A stretch of DNA of 36,572 bases. Origin: Scytonema sp. RU_4_4 (GTDB lineage Bacteria > Cyanobacteriota > Cyanobacteriia > Cyanobacteriales > Nostocaceae). Positions 33,495-36,572 of the stretch are shown here, in pieces. The notes beneath the pieces are model-generated. The model worked only from the letters and a program-made list of their open reading frames with translations. It had not been told where the DNA came from and searched no databases. The translations under genes and the position numbers were made by a program. How positions within the stretch are numbered: the stretch's first letter is position 1; every line of letters starts with the position of its first letter. Where the stretch lies: the NCBI GenBank assembly GCA_012031965.1, contig JAAUSC010000053.1, positions 1-36,572 on the forward strand, written 5' to 3'.

Positions 33495-33920
33495 ATGGCA
33501 ATCACAGGAAATCCTACACCAGAACGTAAAACAGCACAAGGATATCGTATTCCTGATTATTCAAAAAATAACTATAAAGAATTGAAGAATATCTTGGATG
33601 GATTTGGATATATAAATCCAGAAGATCCAAGCAATGATGCTGATAAAAAAGCTCTCATAAGTTTTCAAAAATATATGAAACTGACAGCAGATGGAATCTA
33701 TGGTCCAAAAACACAAGAAAAACTAGCTGAAGCGATGAGAATTCTTCACGGAAATTTAAATAAAGTTATGAAGACAAACTTCTCATTCAATGAACCATTT
33801 TATGGACCTAAAACGACTGAGGCAGTCAAACAGTTTCAGCAAAAGTACAACGTAGGTGCACCAGCAGGAGAAGCTAATCTAGTCACCCGTCAAAGACTTG
33901 CTGAAGAAGCAAGTAAATGA
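33495..33920 (+). CDS. Protein with two diverged peptidoglycan-binding-like domains
   Basis: A 141-residue protein. Region 1 (about residues 25-78) reads KELKNILDGFGYINPED, then DKKALISFQKYMKLTADGIYGPKT, a clear PG_binding_1 repeat. Region 2 (about 80-138) is a second, more diverged copy ending FYGPKTTEAVKQFQQKYNVG. As in the 7636-8136 protein, there is no signal peptide, membrane helix or catalytic domain. The N-terminus (MAITGNPTPERKTAQGYRIP) is polar and probably extended. The ATG at 33495 has only a weak ribosome site. It stands alone, followed by a repeat-rich spacer. Confidence 0.8.
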   Translation: MAITGNPTPERKTAQGYRIPDYSKNNYKELKNILDGFGYINPEDPSNDADKKALISFQKYMKLTADGIYGPKTQEKLAEAMRILHGNLNKVMKTNFSFNEPFYGPKTTEAVKQFQQKYNVGAPAGEANLVTRQRLAEEASK

Positions 33921-33967
33921 TTCATTAAATACAGTGAACAGCCTCTTCAGTTAACAGTTACCAGTTA

Positions 33968-34070
33968 TAGGACTTACGCACTATCTGCCATAAATCCGGT
34001 TTCTTCGTTCGTATTTGGTTGCGAAACAGAGATTTTTGGTAGAAACCGAGTTTCTTTGCATAAGTCCTGA
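33968..34070. repeat. MITE-like element with AGGACTTACGCA ends (copy 2)
   Basis: Terminal arms AGGACTTACGCA (33969-33980) and TGCATAAGTCCT (34058-34069) enclose a core (CCGGTTTCTTCGTTCGTATTTG then GTTGCGAAACAGAG, here given in two parts) that closely matches the core at 10060-10118. Its inner arms AATCCGGTTT and AAACCGAGTTT are slightly decayed. CAGTTA/TAACTG heptamer repeats flank it on both sides. It is non-coding. Confidence 0.8.
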
Positions 34071-34121
34071 GTTATTCAGTCATTGTTAACTGTTAACTGA
34101 TAACTAAAGGAGTGTAAAACA

Positions 34122-34496
34122 ATGCAATGTAAAAAAATACGTTTTCAAGCTATAAGTTTATCTGTATCTGTCTTTGCCGCCTCTGCTATCGGCTTGCTAG
34201 CTAGCCACACTGACGTACAAGCACAGAAGAAACCAGTTCAAAGATCCACAATTGCCACAGTGAAAAGTATGGTCAATGGTGACATTATGTGCTACGTCAA
34301 CTTAGTAGATGAAAAAGGAAAACAGTATAACAGTGTCGGTGCGTCGTTTGAGATTTGTGCAAATGAAAAACGTTTTTTAAACAAGAAAGTGAAGCTATCT
34401 TATAGCCGAGTTTCAGTCAATGATTGCCAAAGCGCTGAGCCTTGCGGTAAATCCCGACTAGAAACTTTGATTACGAAGATGCAAATCATCCGGTAA
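34122..34496 (+). CDS. Small secreted protein, function unknown
   Basis: A 124-residue protein with a clear signal peptide (basic KKIRFQ, hydrophobic LSVSVFAASAIGLLA, cleavage after DVQA near residue 34). The mature part is about 90 residues, beta-rich and Lys/Ser-rich, with four Cys (in MCYV, EICAN, VNDCQ and EPCGK) that could make two disulfides in the periplasm. A repeated VKSM/VKLSY strand pattern suggests a small OB- or barrel-like fold, but no family is recognised. The ATG has AAAGGAGTG upstream. It lies 101 bp before another small secreted protein gene in the same direction. Confidence 0.75.
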   Translation: MQCKKIRFQAISLSVSVFAASAIGLLASHTDVQAQKKPVQRSTIATVKSMVNGDIMCYVNLVDEKGKQYNSVGASFEICANEKRFLNKKVKLSYSRVSVNDCQSAEPCGKSRLETLITKMQIIR

Positions 34497-34597
34497 TTGT
34501 ATCGCAAACGCTTGTAAATGTTGGGTAATGCTTGCGCTCTACTCAAATTGCGCATCTATCGCTTTTGTTTTGTGAAATCAGTCTAAAATAGAAAATC

Positions 34598-35113
34598 ATG
34601 TCTATATTCTTCAACAATAAATTGACAACTTTAGGACTTTTAATAGCGACTTCAGTTGGTGGATATACTCTTTTTCAAACACCAGCAGATGCCATCAATC
34701 CAGAAACTAATCTTCGTGAACTGGCTGTAAGAAATATTTCCATAACCGAGGATAGCAGAACGAGACTTTTAACGAAAGTTGACGCACATTCCAGCAAACC
34801 TTTTCTATTAGCAAAATCTTCTCAACCATACATTGGTCAGTGGTCTAATGGTAGAGGAGAAACCCTATCAATGACACCAACTACAATCAAGTTCGGTAAA
34901 GATAGGAAGCTGACATACAAAAATGTGACTAGAGTGACTGATGGAACTTACTTTGAAATTCAAATCACTAGCTCCGGAAAGATAAACTATTTTCAAAAGT
35001 TTCTTTCTTTGAAAGTTGATGGAAAGCAGATGAAAATGATAGGTTATAACTCATACAAAGATATGCACTTAGGTCAAAACCAAGGATTAGAGGTGAATTG
35101 GTATCGCGATTAA
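34598..35113 (+). CDS. Secreted protein, function unknown
   Basis: A 171-residue protein with a signal peptide (NNKLTTLGLLIATSVGGYTLF, probable cleavage after TPADA near residue 32). The mature N-terminal part is polar. The C-terminal 95 residues (QPYIGQWSNGRGETLSMTPT, KFGKDRKLTYKNVTRV, YFEIQITSSGKINYFQKFLS) form a single beta-rich domain resembling small lipocalin-like or calycin-type barrels; this is a guess from strand pattern. It has no Cys in the mature part. It may be co-transcribed with the upstream secreted protein gene. A perfect palindrome follows 18 bp after the stop. Confidence 0.72.
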   Translation: MSIFFNNKLTTLGLLIATSVGGYTLFQTPADAINPETNLRELAVRNISITEDSRTRLLTKVDAHSSKPFLLAKSSQPYIGQWSNGRGETLSMTPTTIKFGKDRKLTYKNVTRVTDGTYFEIQITSSGKINYFQKFLSLKVDGKQMKMIGYNSYKDMHLGQNQGLEVNWYRD

Positions 35114-35131
35114 TGATACTAAATAGTAATT

Positions 35132-35158
35132 TAGCTCCTAGGTTGAACCTAGGAGCTA
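35132..35158. terminator. Perfect palindrome between convergent genes, possible bidirectional terminator
   Basis: TAGCTCCTAGGTT (35132-35144) and AACCTAGGAGCTA (35146-35158) form a 13-bp stem with a one-base centre. It lies between the secreted-protein stop and the pirin stop. No long T-tract follows; on the minus strand the downstream bases are AAATTAC. Its position fits transcript-end protection or termination for both genes. Confidence 0.55.
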
Positions 35159-35239
35159 GAGTGGAAGCTTCTACTTCTCTAGAAAATGATTGAGAATGAG
35201 TAACTCTTTATGGAGAATGTTTACTTCTTCAGGAGCTTC

Positions 35240-35956
35240 TCACGCCAAATCGAAAAGCAAGATTTCTGCACCGACGTTGGTACTGATTTCGAGTTGTTCT
35301 TCGCCATTCATTTGCACTCCATCACCTGCTCTTAGTTCTTCACCATTTAAAGTAACGACACCTTGAGCTATTTGCAACCAAGCATGACGATTGGGTTTGA
35401 CGTGATAATTTAGAATATCACCAGCTTCCAAAATAGATGTGTATAAATCAACATCTTGATGAATTGTGATAGCACCATCACGCCCATCTTTAGCACCAAT
35501 GAGACGCAGTTTTCCACGTCTTTCTTCAAGGGAAAACGCTTTTTGATCATACCTTGGTTGCAATCCTTGTTGGTCAGGAAGAATCCAAATTTGCAGAAGG
35601 TGAACGGGCTCAGTTTCAGAAGGATTGTACTCACTATGCATGATACCAGTACCAGCGCTCATGATTTGCGCTTCACCCGGACGTATGACTGAACCATTTC
35701 CCAAGCTGTCTTTATGTTCTACTGCTCCTTCTAAAACATAGGTGAAGATTTCCATATCGCGGTGACCATGTGTTGGGAACCCAGCACCGGGAACAACGCG
35801 GTCATCGTTAATGACTCGTAGAGCACGAAATCCCATACGGTTTGGATCGTAAAAATTACCAAAGGAAAATGTATGGTAACTATCTAGCCAGCCTATCTTG
35901 GTACGACCGCGCGCATTTCTATCATGAATCAGGTGAGTTTTGGTATGAGAAGCCAT
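35240..35956 (-). CDS. Pirin family protein (YhhW-like bicupin)
   Basis: A 238-residue bicupin of the pirin family, whose bacterial members include quercetin 2,3-dioxygenases. The N-cupin metal ligands are in place: His63 and His65 in [11 protein letters not shown], then His107 and Glu109 in [10 protein letters not shown]. The C-cupin half ([32 protein letters not shown]) is shorter and lacks the metal site, as in the YhhW type. The start at 35956 ([14 protein letters not shown]) is preceded by GGAGGT on the minus strand with 7 bp spacing, better than an ATG five codons upstream. It is monocistronic. The natural substrate in a cyanobacterium is unknown. Confidence 0.95.
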   Translation of the reverse strand: MASHTKTHLIHDRNARGRTKIGWLDSYHTFSFGNFYDPNRMGFRALRVINDDRVVPGAGFPTHGHRDMEIFTYVLEGAVEHKDSLGNGSVIRPGEAQIMSAGTGIMHSEYNPSETEPVHLLQIWILPDQQGLQPRYDQKAFSLEERRGKLRLIGAKDGRDGAITIHQDVDLYTSILEAGDILNYHVKPNRHAWLQIAQGVVTLNGEELRAGDGVQMNGEEQLEISTNVGAEILLFDLA

Positions 35957-36572
35957 GAGTTGTACCTCCATTTTGATGGTTTATTACATTAAAAATATCA
36001 AGCAAACTTGTTAGCTAACAGTTATCAACTCTGGTAATAATAACCAGCAACAATAAACTGTTTATTTGGTAAGAAGAGTGTAGGAATGATTGTTATTCCT
36101 TGAATTCAAAACTAGTCATTTTTGTGCATAAAGACTAAAGTAAAGTATGATTGAATGCCAAGTGACAACAATGATGTTGACATAACCAAGAAAAGACTTT
36201 TTTTAGATTTATCTAATGCCAACTGTTTCTTAACTATCTCCATCTTAAAATATGTATACATAAAATGAAAAGTACGCACTGAAAAGTGCCATACTTACTA
36301 AAAAGATACTACTTGCTTTTCTTTTCACATAACAATAATTTAGTTATCTAGGTTAGATTAAGCTAAATGTTTTCTAACAGATCAAGCTGGGTTGAAGAAC
36401 AAAACCCAGCCGAAAAAAATCACTTAGTTAATAGCCATTAGTCATTAAGTAGCTCAACCTAATTAAACGTGAAATGTCATTACGTTAGCGCAGCGGGCAA
36501 GGGAGGGCATACGGAACGCAGTGTAGACGCGTTTGCGCAGCGCCCCCGAACGGGGCTAGCGGCTTCCCGATA
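35957..36572. other. Repeat-rich right-end spacer
   Basis: There is no gene. The left part must hold the pirin promoter. GCTGGGTT (36386-36393) and AACCCAGC (36403-36410) form a hairpin followed on the plus strand by an A-run. TTAGTCATTA heptamers occur near 36438-36447. From 36485 onward the sequence is a mosaic of TTAGCGCAGCG, GTAGACGCG, GCGCAGCGCCCCC and GGGGCTAGCGGCTTCCC units, the same dispersed family seen at 8242, 8302 and 25674. It runs off the window edge. Confidence 0.6.

Noticed and set aside
33319-33501. 60-codon minus-strand frame before the second PGBD gene
   Set aside because: No ribosome site, overlaps the PGBD start and has no familiar features.
36386-36410. Terminator for the pirin region
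   Set aside because: The stem is good, but it is followed by an A-run on the plus strand and no T-run, and it lies upstream, not downstream, of the pirin gene.

Overview
The window looks like chromosomal DNA of a filamentous, probably heterocyst-forming cyanobacterium (Nostocales-like). The evidence is a CcdA/Ccs1 (system II) cytochrome c maturation pair, a cyanobacterial Rubisco activase with a RbcS-like tail, a HepA-like ABC exporter, many GCGATCGC (HIP1) octamers, heptameric short tandem repeats of the TTAGTCA/CAGTTAT type, and several dispersed palindromic elements. I see no prophage, CRISPR array, transposase gene or tRNA.

Layout. 1-3143: a deletion remnant of a duplicated cupin gene, the intact cupin gene, ccdA and ccs1 (ccs1 carries a one-base frameshift). 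3337-5196 (minus): queF, a Cys-cluster protein, a phasin-like helical protein, the SRP RNA gene ffs and a YCII-like protein. 5306-7219: a 2H phosphoesterase (+) converging on an NB-ARC/STAND ATPase (-) that lacks a C-terminal sensor domain. 7636-8136: a double peptidoglycan-binding-domain protein, followed by a repeat-rich spacer. 8560-9825 (-): Rubisco activase. 10275-11390 (-): a secreted protein of unknown function. 11945-14098 (+): an ABC1/UbiB kinase and a small membrane protein.

14154-22843 (all minus): a seven-gene surface-glycan cluster. Read 5'->3' on the minus strand it holds a methyltransferase-like protein, a GT4 (frameshifted), an ABC exporter, a second GT4 (frameshifted), a GT10 fucosyltransferase-like protein and two paralogous GT-A glycosyltransferases. 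Spacing is mostly under 160 bp and one junction is a 4-bp overlap, so it probably acts as an operon that builds and exports a fucose-containing or otherwise decorated polysaccharide or glycolipid. The exporter carries an unusual C-terminal tail: two tandem copies of a histidine-kinase DHp-like helical module without the phospho-acceptor His.

22952-28090: a receiver-domain fragment, a small ORF, a DUF4870 protein, a Gfo/Idh/MocA oxidoreductase, a repeat-rich spacer, a lipoprotein thermonuclease (frameshifted), a MOSC protein and an anchored protein with a low-complexity linker. 28167-32786 (-): an RND efflux adaptor and permease operon. 33495-35956: a second double PGBD protein, two small secreted proteins and a pirin. 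The right end is a repeat-rich spacer.

The two points most worth attention are the pseudo-kinase tail on the glycan exporter and four genes each broken by one missing base in a short homopolymer. The second may reflect assembly or read error rather than real decay and affects how several genes should be read.
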